In this document: positions 36,660-45,994 of the stretch, piece after piece | Layout of the letters: every line of letters starts with the position of its first letter | Position numbering within the stretch: the stretch's first letter is position 1 | Origin: Rhodobacter sp. | GTDB lineage: Bacteria; Pseudomonadota; Alphaproteobacteria; Rhodobacterales; Rhodobacteraceae | Length of the DNA stretch: 64,000 bases | Reading direction: 5' to 3' | NCBI GenBank assembly: GCA_027489175.1 | Contig: JAIYAE010000011.1 | Location: 1 to 64,000 of the forward strand | Notes under the pieces: model-generated | What the model saw: the letters and a program-made list of their open reading frames with translations, nothing else | The model's database searches: none | What the model was told of the DNA's origin: nothing | Position numbers and translations under genes: made by a program

Positions 36660-37763
36660 ATGAGACTGAACCGTCGCCAGGCCCTCATCGGGGCTACCGC
36701 TACTCTTGCAACCCCATGGGTGCGCCCGTCTTGGGCGCAAGGTGGTGTGGTCAATGTCTACAACTGGGCAGATTACATCGGCGAGACGACACTTGCCGAC
36801 TTTTCCTCTGAGACCGGGATCGAGGTGGTCTACGATCTTTATGCAAGCTCTGAGGAAATGCAGGCCAAACTTCTGGCAGGCTCAACCGGGTATGACGTGG
36901 TGCTGCACAGCGGCCTTGGGCTGCCAAGGTCGATCGAGGCCGGTGTGCTGCAGAAGATTGACCGGTCCAAGCTGTCCGGCTGGAACAACCTTGATCCCGA
37001 GTTGATGAAGGTGGTCGAAGGCTATGACCCGGGGCACCTTTATACGGTGCCTTACATGTGGGGGTCCGTAGGAATGACCTACAACCTCGACATGGTGAAG
37101 GAACGGCTGCCAAATGCGGACCTCAACTCGCTCGACGTCCTCCTGAACCCCGAGAACGCCGCCCTCCTTGCCGATTGCGGGATCTCCCTTTTGGATAGCC
37201 CGAACGACATCGGCTTCATGATCCTAAGCTATCTTGGGATTGATCCGAATACCGCCGGTCCTGCCGAATGGGCCAAGATGGTCGAAGCCGTGCGCCCGGT
37301 GCGCGACTACATCGCCACCTTCGACAACGCCAATTACCTGACGGCCCTGCCGAATGGCGAACTTTGCGCCGTGAACAACTGGTCGGGCGACTATGGCGTG
37401 GCCAAAGCCCGCGCCGCAGAGGCCGGCATCGAGATCAACCTTGGCTACTTCATCCCCAAGACCGGCGCCCCGGCGTGGTTTGACCTTTGGTCGCTTCCAG
37501 TAGATGCGCGCAACGTCGAGAATGCGCATATCTTTCTAGACTATCTCCTGCGCCCCGAAGTGATCGCCGCGTGCACGAATTTTACCGGCTACGCCAACCT
37601 CAACAAGGCGGCGATGCCCTTTGTCGACCCGGCCATTGCCGCTGATCCTGCAGTCTACCCTGATGCCGAGGCACTAGCGCGGATGTACACGCCCTTGCCC
37701 CAGACGATCGAACAGGAAACCGACATGAACCGGGCTTGGACCGAGATCAAGACTGGCGGTTGA
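36660..37763 (+). CDS. PotD/PotF-like binding protein (importer 1)
   Basis: 367 residues with an N-terminal RRQALIG stretch and hydrophobic run ending PSWAQ, a possible Tat or Sec signal. VNVYNWADYIGETTLADFSSETGIEVVYD and YDVVLHSG are typical of spermidine/putrescine-binding proteins; YTVPYMWGSVGMTYN follows. Ligand probably a di- or polyamine or another cationic compound processed by the preceding enzymes. Confidence 0.9.
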   Translation: MRLNRRQALIGATATLATPWVRPSWAQGGVVNVYNWADYIGETTLADFSSETGIEVVYDLYASSEEMQAKLLAGSTGYDVVLHSGLGLPRSIEAGVLQKIDRSKLSGWNNLDPELMKVVEGYDPGHLYTVPYMWGSVGMTYNLDMVKERLPNADLNSLDVLLNPENAALLADCGISLLDSPNDIGFMILSYLGIDPNTAGPAEWAKMVEAVRPVRDYIATFDNANYLTALPNGELCAVNNWSGDYGVAKARAAEAGIEINLGYFIPKTGAPAWFDLWSLPVDARNVENAHIFLDYLLRPEVIAACTNFTGYANLNKAAMPFVDPAIAADPAVYPDAEALARMYTPLPQTIEQETDMNRAWTEIKTGG

Positions 37764-37767
37764 TAGC

Positions 37768-38874
37768 ATGGCCGCCCAGGACGACGCACCGTTCCTGCGG
37801 ATCGAGGGTGTATCGAAAAGCTTTGGTACCTTTGAAGCCGTCAAGAACGTCAGCCTGACCGTCGGCAAAGGCGAGATCTTCTCGCTACTGGGGGGCTCGG
37901 GGTGCGGCAAGACCACGCTCTTGCGAATGCTGGCCGGGTTCGAGACGCCAACCAAGGGCCGCATCTTCCTGGATGGGCGCGACATGGCCGCTGTCCCGCC
38001 CTGGGAACGACCGGTCCACATGATGTTCCAGTCCTATGCGATTTTCCCCCACATGACGGTCGAGGCGAATGTCGGCTATGGGCTGAAGCATGAGGTGGGC
38101 CTGTCCAAGGCCGATCGCGCCGCCCGGGTGGCCGCAATGCTGGATCTGGTTCAGCTTAGCCCTTTCGCAAAGCGCAAACCCCATCAGATATCCGGTGGTC
38201 AGCGGCAGCGGGTGGCCTTGGCGCGGGCCTTGGCCCGCCAGCCGAAACTTCTGTTGCTGGATGAACCGCTGGCGGCACTGGACAAAAAGCTGCGCGAACA
38301 CACCCAGTTTGAGCTGATGAGCATTCAGGAACGCACTGGCGTCACGTTCATCGTCGTCACCCATGACCAGGAAGAGGCGATGACCCTCTCGGACCGCATC
38401 GCCGTCATGGAGAAGGGCGAGGTCCGCCAGGTTGGCACCCCAACCGAGGTGTACGAGTCCCCGGCCAGCCGCTTTGTTGCAGGTTTCATCGGGTCGGTGA
38501 ACAGTTTTGACGCGACCGTCATCGGGCATGAAGTGCCGCACCTCCGGCTGGATGTGCCAGCCTTGGGTAGTGAAATTCTGACACGCGACATGCCGGGATT
38601 GGTGGCGGGCCAGCACGTGTCTCTGGCGGTACGACCGGAAAAGCTGCGGATCACCAAAGACCGCCCGGACGGGCCCAATTGCATGGCCGGCCATGTCAAG
38701 GACCTTGCGTGTTTCGGGAAAGACAGCCTTTACCGGATCGCGCTTCCGGGTGCGCTGGTGCAGGCCCATGCGGTGAATGCCCGGCGAGGCGACGAAGGGG
38801 CGCGGATCGCTGATTGGGATGATGCGGTCTGGGTCAGTTTCGACCCGTCCTCCGCCATCGTGCTGGTGGATTAG
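37768..38874 (+). CDS. PotA/PotG-like ABC ATPase (importer 1)
   Basis: 368 residues. Walker A GGSGCGKTT, Q-loop MFQSYAIFPHMTVEANV, signature ISGGQRQRVALARAL, Walker B LLLLDEPLAALD, H-loop VTHDQEEA, then a C-terminal TOBE regulatory domain. Encoded 4 bp after the binding protein. Confidence 0.93.
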   Translation: MAAQDDAPFLRIEGVSKSFGTFEAVKNVSLTVGKGEIFSLLGGSGCGKTTLLRMLAGFETPTKGRIFLDGRDMAAVPPWERPVHMMFQSYAIFPHMTVEANVGYGLKHEVGLSKADRAARVAAMLDLVQLSPFAKRKPHQISGGQRQRVALARALARQPKLLLLDEPLAALDKKLREHTQFELMSIQERTGVTFIVVTHDQEEAMTLSDRIAVMEKGEVRQVGTPTEVYESPASRFVAGFIGSVNSFDATVIGHEVPHLRLDVPALGSEILTRDMPGLVAGQHVSLAVRPEKLRITKDRPDGPNCMAGHVKDLACFGKDSLYRIALPGALVQAHAVNARRGDEGARIADWDDAVWVSFDPSSAIVLVD

Positions 38875-38877
38875 GCG

Positions 38878-39792
38878 ATGGCGAGGGGCAGGTTCGCGCG
38901 CTGGTTCGACAATCGGGGGTGGACCCTCCTCCTGATCGGCGCGCCCTATGTCTGGTTGGTGATCCTCTTCCTTTTGCCCTTCCTGATCGTGGTCGCGATG
39001 AGCGTGGCGACCAACACCCCAACCGCCCCGCCTTTTTCCTTTGGCGGTGATCATCCCTGGATCAATCTGGAGCCCTTTACCCGGGTCCTGACGGATGGTC
39101 TCTATCTGCGGGCCTTCCTGACATCGATCCTGAACGCCTTTGTGGCGATGGTCCTGTGCCTGCTGATTGGCTATCCCATGGCGCTTGGACTGACGCGCGT
39201 GTCGAAAAGCTGGCGGACCATTCTTCTGATGCTGGTCATCCTGCCGTTCTGGACCTCATTCTTGTTGCGGGTCTATGCGTGGATGGGCCTGATGGGGAAG
39301 AACTCCTGGTTCAACGGTCTTCTGACCGATTTCTGGAATGTCCTCGTGCCGCTTGACTGGGCGATCCGTTCGGTCCCGATGATGCACACGAACTTCGCGG
39401 TCGTTCTGGTGATGGTCTATACCTACCTGCCGTTCATGATCCTGCCGCTCTACGCCAGCCTTGAACGGCTTGATCCCACTCTGGACGAAGCCGCGATGGA
39501 TCTTGGCAGCCGGCCCTACCAGGTCTTTCTTGACGTGACCCTGCCGCAATCGATCCCGGGGATCATCGCGGGTGGCATGCTCGTCTTCATCCCGGCGGCC
39601 GGGGAACTGGTCATTCCGTCGCTGGTGGGCAATGCCTCGCAGCCGATGATCGGAAAGATCATCCAGGACGAATTCGGCCAAGCGCGCGACTGGCCCATGG
39701 CCTCGGCCGTGGCGGTGGCCCTTCTGGTGCTGATGGTGGTCCCGACGATGATCTACAGCCGCTATCAGGCAAAGGCGGAGGGCGCGAAGTGA
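38878..39792 (+). CDS. PotB/PotH-like ABC permease (importer 1)
   Basis: 304 residues with six hydrophobic segments and the ATPase-contact loop LDEAAMDLGSRPYQVFLDVTLPQSIPGI. FWTSFLLRVYAWMGLMGKNSWFN is characteristic of PotB/PotH. Overlaps the next permease gene by 4 bp. Confidence 0.93.
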   Translation: MARGRFARWFDNRGWTLLLIGAPYVWLVILFLLPFLIVVAMSVATNTPTAPPFSFGGDHPWINLEPFTRVLTDGLYLRAFLTSILNAFVAMVLCLLIGYPMALGLTRVSKSWRTILLMLVILPFWTSFLLRVYAWMGLMGKNSWFNGLLTDFWNVLVPLDWAIRSVPMMHTNFAVVLVMVYTYLPFMILPLYASLERLDPTLDEAAMDLGSRPYQVFLDVTLPQSIPGIIAGGMLVFIPAAGELVIPSLVGNASQPMIGKIIQDEFGQARDWPMASAVAVALLVLMVVPTMIYSRYQAKAEGAK

Positions 39793-40628
39793 AGCGTAGC
39801 CCGGTCTTTCTGGTCAGCATCCTCTGCTTCGGCTTTGCGTTCCTGTATATTCCGATCCTGTCGATGATCGTTTACAGCTTCAACGCTTCGCGCCTTGCAA
39901 CGGTCTGGGGCGGGTTCTCGACAAAATGGTATGTGTCGCTGTTGTCGAATGAGGCCGTGATCAACGCTTTGGTCCTGTCTTTGCAGATTGCGGTGGTGTC
40001 GGCCACCATCGCAACCATTCTAGGGACCATGGCCGGGATCGCCCTTGCCCGGTTCACCAAGTTCCGCGGTCGGACGCTGTTTTCCGGGCTCGTCACCGCG
40101 CCCCTGATCATGCCTGAAGTGATTACAGGCATTTCGATGCTGATCTTCTTCATCCTGATGGCCGACTGGATTGGCTGGCCCGGCCAGCGCGGCTTTACCA
40201 CCATCACATTGGCCCATATCACCTTTTGCATGGTCTTTGTGACCACGGTTGTCAGTGCGCGCATGGTGCAGACCGACCGTGCCATCGAAGAAGCTGCGAT
40301 GGATCTGGGCAGTCGGCCCTGGCAAGTGATGTTTGACATCACCCTTCCGGTGATCTCACCTGCAATCGTCTCTGGCTGGTTGTTGGCCTTTACCATCAGC
40401 CTTGATGATGTGGTCATCAGTTCGTTTGTCACGGGCCCCGGTTCCACCACATTGCCGCTTCTGGTCTGGTCCAAGGTAAAGCTTGGCGTAACACCGGACA
40501 TCAACGCGCTTGCGACGCTGATGATCGTCACCGTTGGGATCGGTGTGGCCGCGGCGGGGATCATCCTGCATCGCAGCGAAAAGCGCCGTCTGGCCGAAGA
40601 GCGGCTGGCCTTCCGCAACAATGACTGA
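39789..40628 (+). CDS. PotC/PotI-like ABC permease (importer 1)
   Basis: 279 residues from GTG 39789. Six hydrophobic segments; FLYIPILSMIVYSFN start and contact loop IEEAAMDLGSRPWQVMFDITLPVISPAIVSG are PotC-type. Overlaps the cupin gene by 8 bp, which ties that enzyme to the transporter operon. Confidence 0.93.
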   Translation: MKRSPVFLVSILCFGFAFLYIPILSMIVYSFNASRLATVWGGFSTKWYVSLLSNEAVINALVLSLQIAVVSATIATILGTMAGIALARFTKFRGRTLFSGLVTAPLIMPEVITGISMLIFFILMADWIGWPGQRGFTTITLAHITFCMVFVTTVVSARMVQTDRAIEEAAMDLGSRPWQVMFDITLPVISPAIVSGWLLAFTISLDDVVISSFVTGPGSTTLPLLVWSKVKLGVTPDINALATLMIVTVGIGVAAAGIILHRSEKRRLAEERLAFRNND

Positions 40629-41475
40629 TCCGTCGCTGTTCCTCTATGCGCCTTTGGGGCAAGCGGGATCGGGCCGGGTCCGCTATGGTGCGGCGATGGC
40701 CCTTTGGCGTGACGGCAAGATCAGCGCCGAGGTGCTGGAAGTCTACCGCATCGCTGCCGCCCATGATGCTCGGGACCCTTTGGCGGACCTGCGCGAACGC
40801 GGCCTTCCAGTGCCGGACCTGGCCACCACTCATGATCCTGTAGGAAGGCTTTACAATGCTGCACGCCAGTATCTGCTGACGCTCGACCACCCTGGCGCTG
40901 CCGAGGTGCGGGCCGGGCTGCCGGCTGATCCGGGTCTACAGCAACCTGTGCAGCCCTTGGGCCAGAATCTGGTGGCTGACCGTTGGCTTGGCCCGGCACT
41001 CGCGGCAGTCGGGCCGGATCATGCCGATCTTGTTGCTGCAATCGCTTCAGCAGCGGACCGGCTAAGCTGGGTCACCTATGACGCCTATCCGCGGGATGAG
41101 ATTGGGGACGCCTTCGCCACCGGCCATGCCTTCGCCTCTCTCCTTGGTGAGGCCGCGCCCTTTGCGGCGCGGGATTTCGATCTTGGCCTATTCTTGATCG
41201 CGCCGAACATCCTTTACCGCGATCATTGCCACGCCGCGCCGGAGCTTTATGCCCCACTTACCGGGCCGCATGGCTGGCGCTTTGGCCTGGGGGCGCCCCT
41301 GACCGTCAAGCCTGCCCATATCCCGATCTGGAACCCACCTCACCAGCCGCATCTGACCAAGGTGGGTCCGGTGCCGTTCCTGTGCCTTTTTGTGTGGACG
41401 CGCGACGTCAACCTTACGGCCCGCGTGTTGCCCGCCGATGATTGGCCGGTGCTGGAGGGTGCGCGTCTTGGGTGA
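40621..41475 (+). CDS. DMSP-lyase-family cupin (DddL/DddQ-like)
   Basis: 284 residues: helical N-terminal half and a C-terminal cupin with metal motif HCHAAPELY (His, His, Glu, Tyr) and a second His pair in NPPHQPHLTKVG. The HxHxxxxExY arrangement and flanking LIAPNILYRDH recall dimethylsulfoniopropionate lyases, whose Tyr is the catalytic base. Embedded between importer and amidohydrolase in an amine-catabolic operon, so a beta-elimination on a different betaine-like substrate is as likely as DMSP cleavage. Family assignment is from memory. Confidence 0.7.
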   Translation: MTDPSLFLYAPLGQAGSGRVRYGAAMALWRDGKISAEVLEVYRIAAAHDARDPLADLRERGLPVPDLATTHDPVGRLYNAARQYLLTLDHPGAAEVRAGLPADPGLQQPVQPLGQNLVADRWLGPALAAVGPDHADLVAAIASAADRLSWVTYDAYPRDEIGDAFATGHAFASLLGEAAPFAARDFDLGLFLIAPNILYRDHCHAAPELYAPLTGPHGWRFGLGAPLTVKPAHIPIWNPPHQPHLTKVGPVPFLCLFVWTRDVNLTARVLPADDWPVLEGARLG

Positions 41476-43069
41476 CCTTCTGATCCACAATGCCCAGGTC
41501 CGCACGATGGACCCCACGGCGCCTTTCGCCACCTGGGTCTTGCTGCGTGGCGACCGGATCATGGCACTGGGGCAGGGCCCTGCGCCCGAGGCCGGGCAAT
41601 CGCTTGATGCCCGTGGGCGACTGGTCCTGCCTGGCTTTCAGGACGCGCATGTCCATCTTCTGTCCGGCGGGCTTGATTTGGCGACAGCCGCCCAGCTTTA
41701 CGATGCGGTGACCGAGGCCGGGCTTCTTGCCACCTTGGCTGCCCATGCCCGCGCCAAACGAAACATGCCGATCGTGCTGGGGTCGGGCTGGCAGCCCGGT
41801 CTCTTCGGCGATCACAACCTTACCGCCGCTGTCCTTGACCGCGCCGTAAGCGACCGGCCGGTCGTGGTCTATGACAGCTCATTCCACAATGCCTGCCTGA
41901 ACAGCCGCGCGCTTGCGATGGCGGGTGTGCAGGAAATGCCCGACCCGCCAAACGGGCATATCGTGCGGGACCGCAATGGCCGCGCGACGGGCATGCTGCA
42001 TGAAGAGGTGATTCCGCTGGTCGTGGCCCGACTGCCTGAATTGACCGACGCGGACTGGCAGGCTGGTCTCCGTGCAGCCATGGACCATGCCAACCGCCTT
42101 GGGATCACTGGTGTCCTTGACCCAAGGGTTACCGAAACGGAAGCGCGGATTTATGGTCAGGCGGCGGCAGAAGGCACATTGACCCTGCGTGTGGCGGGTG
42201 CCGCTCTCGTGACCGAGGCTGATACCCCCGAGACCGCCGTTGCCCGGTTGACCGCCCTACGCAAGGCGCACCCCGGTCCGGATTTTCACGTGCAGTCAGC
42301 CAAGATCTTCATGGACGGCGTCTTTGAAAACCGCACGGCGTCGACGCTGCGGCCTTATGCGGATGCCATCGGTGGGACGGCCCCCTGCATGTTCGGTGCC
42401 AGTCAGACTTCGGCGCTTTACACCGCGCTTGATGCCGCCCGCTTTGCCATCCACACCCATGTAATCGGTGATGCCGCCGCGCGCCGCGCGCTTGAGGGGC
42501 TGGAAGCGGCCCGCGCTGCCAATGGCCCTTGGCCGGCCCAGCATCAGCTGGCGCATCTGCAGCTTCTGGACCCTGGCGACTTTTCGCGACTGCAGGGCCT
42601 TGCCACTGCGAATATCCAACCCCTCTGGGCGCGGTTTGATCCGGTTGTGCCGGATATCGCCCTCGACATGATTGGCGAGCCGCGCTGGCCAGACGTCTAT
42701 GCCTTCCGTCGCATGCTGGATGCAGGGGCGGAGTGGTGCCTGTCTTCAGACTGGGCGGTCAGCACGCTGAATCCGTTCGAGATCATCGAAACCGCGATCA
42801 CCCGTCAGGCCCGACGCGCCGACGGCCCAAGGCCTCCGTTCTTTGCGGATCAGGCGCTGACGATTGCGGAATGCGTGCAAAGCTACACGGTCAACGCCGC
42901 CCGCGCCTGTTGGCGTGACCATTACACCGGCATGCTTCGGCCCGGCTTTTCCGCCGATCTCGTGGTTCTGGATCGCGATATCTTCCAATGCCCGCCGAAT
43001 GAGATTTCGGACACGCGCGTTCTTTCCACTTACTTCAAAGGCCGTGCCGTCTGGCAAGCCGAGAACTAA
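41468..43069 (+). CDS. YtcJ-type metal-dependent amidohydrolase
   Basis: 533 residues from TTG 41468, chosen because GGAGGG lies 8 bp upstream; GTG 41459 would overlap that site. Amidohydrolase-3 layout: AHVHLLSGG metal site, carboxylate/Lys region SAKIFMDGVFE, HTHVIGDAAARRAL, HQLAHLQLL, and SSDWAVSTLNPF with the final Asp. YtcJ-like enzymes hydrolyse N-acyl or amide bonds in small molecules. Overlaps the cupin gene by 8 bp. Confidence 0.85.
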   Translation: MGDLLIHNAQVRTMDPTAPFATWVLLRGDRIMALGQGPAPEAGQSLDARGRLVLPGFQDAHVHLLSGGLDLATAAQLYDAVTEAGLLATLAAHARAKRNMPIVLGSGWQPGLFGDHNLTAAVLDRAVSDRPVVVYDSSFHNACLNSRALAMAGVQEMPDPPNGHIVRDRNGRATGMLHEEVIPLVVARLPELTDADWQAGLRAAMDHANRLGITGVLDPRVTETEARIYGQAAAEGTLTLRVAGAALVTEADTPETAVARLTALRKAHPGPDFHVQSAKIFMDGVFENRTASTLRPYADAIGGTAPCMFGASQTSALYTALDAARFAIHTHVIGDAAARRALEGLEAARAANGPWPAQHQLAHLQLLDPGDFSRLQGLATANIQPLWARFDPVVPDIALDMIGEPRWPDVYAFRRMLDAGAEWCLSSDWAVSTLNPFEIIETAITRQARRADGPRPPFFADQALTIAECVQSYTVNAARACWRDHYTGMLRPGFSADLVVLDRDIFQCPPNEISDTRVLSTYFKGRAVWQAEN

Positions 43070-43118
43070 GCCACCAGTCCCCGGCGTCGGGGGCTGACAA
43101 AGAAACGGAGGCCGCAAG

Positions 43119-43892
43119 ATGAGTGAAGATCACTATCCGCCCCGCATGATCACAATGCTTGAAGCCGTTTGGGGTGAGGGGTTCCTTTCCCCCGGTGGAC
43201 CGGAAGAAGTGGCGCGGATCATCGGAAGTCATGACATTTCCGGCAAAGCGGTGCTGGACATCGGCTGCGGGGCAGGGGGCATCGACATCACCCTGGTGCG
43301 GGACCATGGCGCGGGCCATGTCTGCGGGATCGACGTCGAAGATCCGGTCCTTATCCATGCGCGCGCCTTGGTTGACCGCGCAGGTCTGGCGCACCGGATT
43401 GGCCTCGTCAAAGTGGCTCCGGGGCCGTTGCCCTTTCCGCCCGGAACCTTTGACGTTGTCTTTTCCAAAGACTCCATCGTCCATATTCCCGATAAGCACG
43501 CCCTCATGGCCGAGGTCTTTCGCGTGCTGAAGCCTGGCGGCCGATTTCTGGCATCTGATTGGCTGATCGGCACGGAAACCGTGAGCCCCTTGATGGCAGA
43601 ATACATTGCGGCCGAGGGGCTTGATTTCGGCATGGCCACGCCGCAGCGCTATATGCAGGCAATGACGGCGGCCGGCTTTGTGGACTGCAAGACCACGTCG
43701 CGCAACGAATGGTACCGCAGTCGCGCGCGTGAGGAGTTGGAGCGCCTGAAAGGCGCCGCCGGCGCCGCTGCCGCCAAAGTGGTGGGGCAGCCGTTTGTTG
43801 ACCAGAACATCGCCATCTGGTCCCGGATGATCCCTGTGCTGGACAGTGGGGAACATTGTCCGACGCATCTGACAGCGCGCCGCCCGGCGTGA
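43119..43892 (+). CDS. SAM-dependent methyltransferase, phosphoethanolamine/glycine N-methyltransferase-like
   Basis: 257 residues. Class I Rossmann motif VLDIGCGAGGIDITL, acidic loop CGIDVEDP and the FSKDSIVHIPDK post-motif. The start AVWGEGFLSPGGPEEVARI strongly resembles phosphoethanolamine and sarcosine/dimethylglycine N-methyltransferases (compare YGEGFISTGG). Clear site ACGGAGG before ATG. Last gene of the first operon, otherwise devoted to demethylation. Confidence 0.85.
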   Translation: MSEDHYPPRMITMLEAVWGEGFLSPGGPEEVARIIGSHDISGKAVLDIGCGAGGIDITLVRDHGAGHVCGIDVEDPVLIHARALVDRAGLAHRIGLVKVAPGPLPFPPGTFDVVFSKDSIVHIPDKHALMAEVFRVLKPGGRFLASDWLIGTETVSPLMAEYIAAEGLDFGMATPQRYMQAMTAAGFVDCKTTSRNEWYRSRAREELERLKGAAGAAAAKVVGQPFVDQNIAIWSRMIPVLDSGEHCPTHLTARRPA

Positions 43893-43972
43893 CTGTCCAG
43901 TTCATGACGCTGGCCTCCTGACTGGTGCGACGTTTTCTCTTGACGTGCTCGGTTTTCGGCGATTACGCTGAA

Positions 43973-43986
43973 TGAATACTCAGTCA
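43973..43986. promoter_or_regulatory. Candidate TetR operator, second operon
   Basis: TGAATACTCAGTCA, which reads TGACTGAGTATTCA on the other strand, keeps one full TGACnG half of the palindrome seen at 28558 and a degenerate second half. It lies 91 bp upstream of the TorF-like gene. Confidence 0.45.
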
Positions 43987-44077
43987 AAAATGGGCTCTCG
44001 CAACACAAGAACGGCAGCTCGTCCCAAAACGCGTCGGATGAGAGGTCAGGCAGTCAACAGAAGAAGGGAAAAGTGGA

Positions 44078-44770
44078 ATGCATCGACACGTGGTCCCTCG
44101 GGTTCTGGCCCTTGCCATCCCAAGCCTTTTGCCCGCTGCCGCCCAAGCGGCTGAGCCAAGCCTTTCCTTCGGCGTTACCATTGCCTCTGAATATGTCTCC
44201 TCCGGCATCCGGTATTCCGATGGCGCGACGGTACAGCCCTATGTCGAGCTTGGCTTCGGCGGGATCTACGCAGGGGCATATATCTCGAACCTTGATGCCG
44301 ACCTGACCGGAGCAAACCGCGAAAGCGGCCTTTCCCTTGGCTACCGCGCCGAGGCGGGAAGTTTCTCTTATGACGTCTCGGTGAATTACTACCTTTACGA
44401 CGAGGCCTTTGAAGACTTTCCGGTCGAAGACTACGCAGAAGCGGTTGCCAGCGGCACCCTAGCCGTGTCCGAAGCGCTGTACGTCACGGGCGAAGTCGGT
44501 GTGGCGCCAGAGTTTGACCAAACCAACCTCGCTCTCCGCCTTGACTATTACACTGCAGTTGAGGGGCTGGCACTGGATGCGACCCTTGGGCGGCTAGAGG
44601 CAGACTATGGCGCATGGAGCTATTGGTCGGTTGGGGCGACCTACCAGTTGAATGACTCGATTGGCCTAGGACTGGCGTACCACGATTCCAACGTCGATCC
44701 TGATCTTGGCCTCTTGAACACAGACGGCCTTTTCGTCGCATCCTTGACCTTTGACCTTGGGCTTCCCTAA
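44078..44770 (+). CDS. TorF-family outer-membrane putative porin
   Basis: 230 residues; signal peptide ending AAAQAAE. LSFGVTIASEYVSSGIRYSDGATVQPYVELGF and alternating aromatic beta-strands through to the terminal VASLTFDLGLP fit the TorF (Gcw_chp) family of small outer-membrane barrels. First gene of the second operon, directly before a complete importer, so it may admit the transported amine through the outer membrane. Confidence 0.8.
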   Translation: MHRHVVPRVLALAIPSLLPAAAQAAEPSLSFGVTIASEYVSSGIRYSDGATVQPYVELGFGGIYAGAYISNLDADLTGANRESGLSLGYRAEAGSFSYDVSVNYYLYDEAFEDFPVEDYAEAVASGTLAVSEALYVTGEVGVAPEFDQTNLALRLDYYTAVEGLALDATLGRLEADYGAWSYWSVGATYQLNDSIGLGLAYHDSNVDPDLGLLNTDGLFVASLTFDLGLP

Positions 44771-44838
44771 GCCTCTGACTTGCATTGCCTTTTGACCTTC
44801 CTGACCGCTGTTTTCCCTCAAGAAATGGAGCGACAGAA

Positions 44839-45960
44839 ATGGACGTCATCGACCAGCTTCACGCCGTCAAAAGCGGCAAGCTTGACCGCAGGGCCTTCAA
44901 CAGGTCGCTGCTGGCGCTTGGGATCAGTACCGCGGTGGTGCCGCTTGCCCCGCGCCGCGCCCTGGCCGCCCCTGAAGACCACGCGACCTATTTCACCTGG
45001 GGTGGCTTCGACATTCCCGACTATTTTGACGAGTATGTCGCCAAACGGGGTGAGTTGCCAAACTTCGCCACCTTCGGCTCGGTTGAAGAGGCGTTCAATA
45101 AGCTGTCCTCAGGGTTTGTGGCCGACATTGCCCATCCGTGTTTGTCGGATGTTCCGCGCTGGTCAAGCACGGGTATGTTCCAGCCAATCGATACCACGCG
45201 CCTGTCGAATTGGGCCGACATGATCCCTGAACTTTGGGACGTGCCTTACAACGTCAAGGACGGAAAACCCTGGCTGGTCCCTTTCGAATGGGGCCAGACC
45301 TCGATCGCCTACCGGACAGATCTTTTTGATCTGCAAGGTGACGAAAGTTGGGACATGCTGTGGGACGCACGCCATTCCGGGCGGCTGGGCTGCCTTGGGG
45401 CGGGGGGCGATGTTTGGTGGTGCGCCGCCATCAAGGCGGGCGTGCCATTTGACCAGATCCACACCGACGAAGCCTTTGACAAAATCAGCGCCGTGCTGCG
45501 GGAACAGCGGCCCCTGATCCGGATGTACACCGACGACACCACTTCGCTTGATACCGCGTTGGCGGCGGGCGAAATCGTGGCCTCGATGGCCTGGAACAGC
45601 TCGGTCGTCACGCTGTCGGCGCAGGGTGTCCCTGTCAAGTTCGCCCGACCGAAAGAGGGCGCATTGACTTGGGTCTGCGGGATGATGCTGCATGCCGAAG
45701 CCCCCAAACTGGACAGCGCCTATGACGTGCTGGATTCCCTGATCAGTGAAAAGGCTGCGATCTTCAACATGCGCGACTACGGCTATGGTGGGGTGAACCG
45801 CAAAGCCTTTGCCCAAATCACGGATGATGAGCTGGCCGTCCTCGGCCTGTCGCGCAACCCGGTCGAAGTGCTGCAGGCCGGTCATTTCGGCATTCCCCAG
45901 ACACCGGAATGGGATCAGCGGATGACCCAGACCTGGGAACAGATCAAGCTGGGGTTCTAG
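44839..45960 (+). CDS. PotD-like binding protein (importer 2)
   Basis: 373 residues from ATG 44839 (GGAG upstream). DRRAFNRSLLALGISTAVVPLAPRRALAAPE is a long Tat-like or Sec signal. YFTWGGFDIPDYFDEYV and WLVPFEWGQTSIAYRTDLFD are PotD-type. It is clearly different from importer 1's binding protein, suggesting a different ligand. Confidence 0.87.
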   Translation: MDVIDQLHAVKSGKLDRRAFNRSLLALGISTAVVPLAPRRALAAPEDHATYFTWGGFDIPDYFDEYVAKRGELPNFATFGSVEEAFNKLSSGFVADIAHPCLSDVPRWSSTGMFQPIDTTRLSNWADMIPELWDVPYNVKDGKPWLVPFEWGQTSIAYRTDLFDLQGDESWDMLWDARHSGRLGCLGAGGDVWWCAAIKAGVPFDQIHTDEAFDKISAVLREQRPLIRMYTDDTTSLDTALAAGEIVASMAWNSSVVTLSAQGVPVKFARPKEGALTWVCGMMLHAEAPKLDSAYDVLDSLISEKAAIFNMRDYGYGGVNRKAFAQITDDELAVLGLSRNPVEVLQAGHFGIPQTPEWDQRMTQTWEQIKLGF

Positions 45961-45994
45961 GCACCATGGACGGCGACCAGAACGGCCCAATCGA

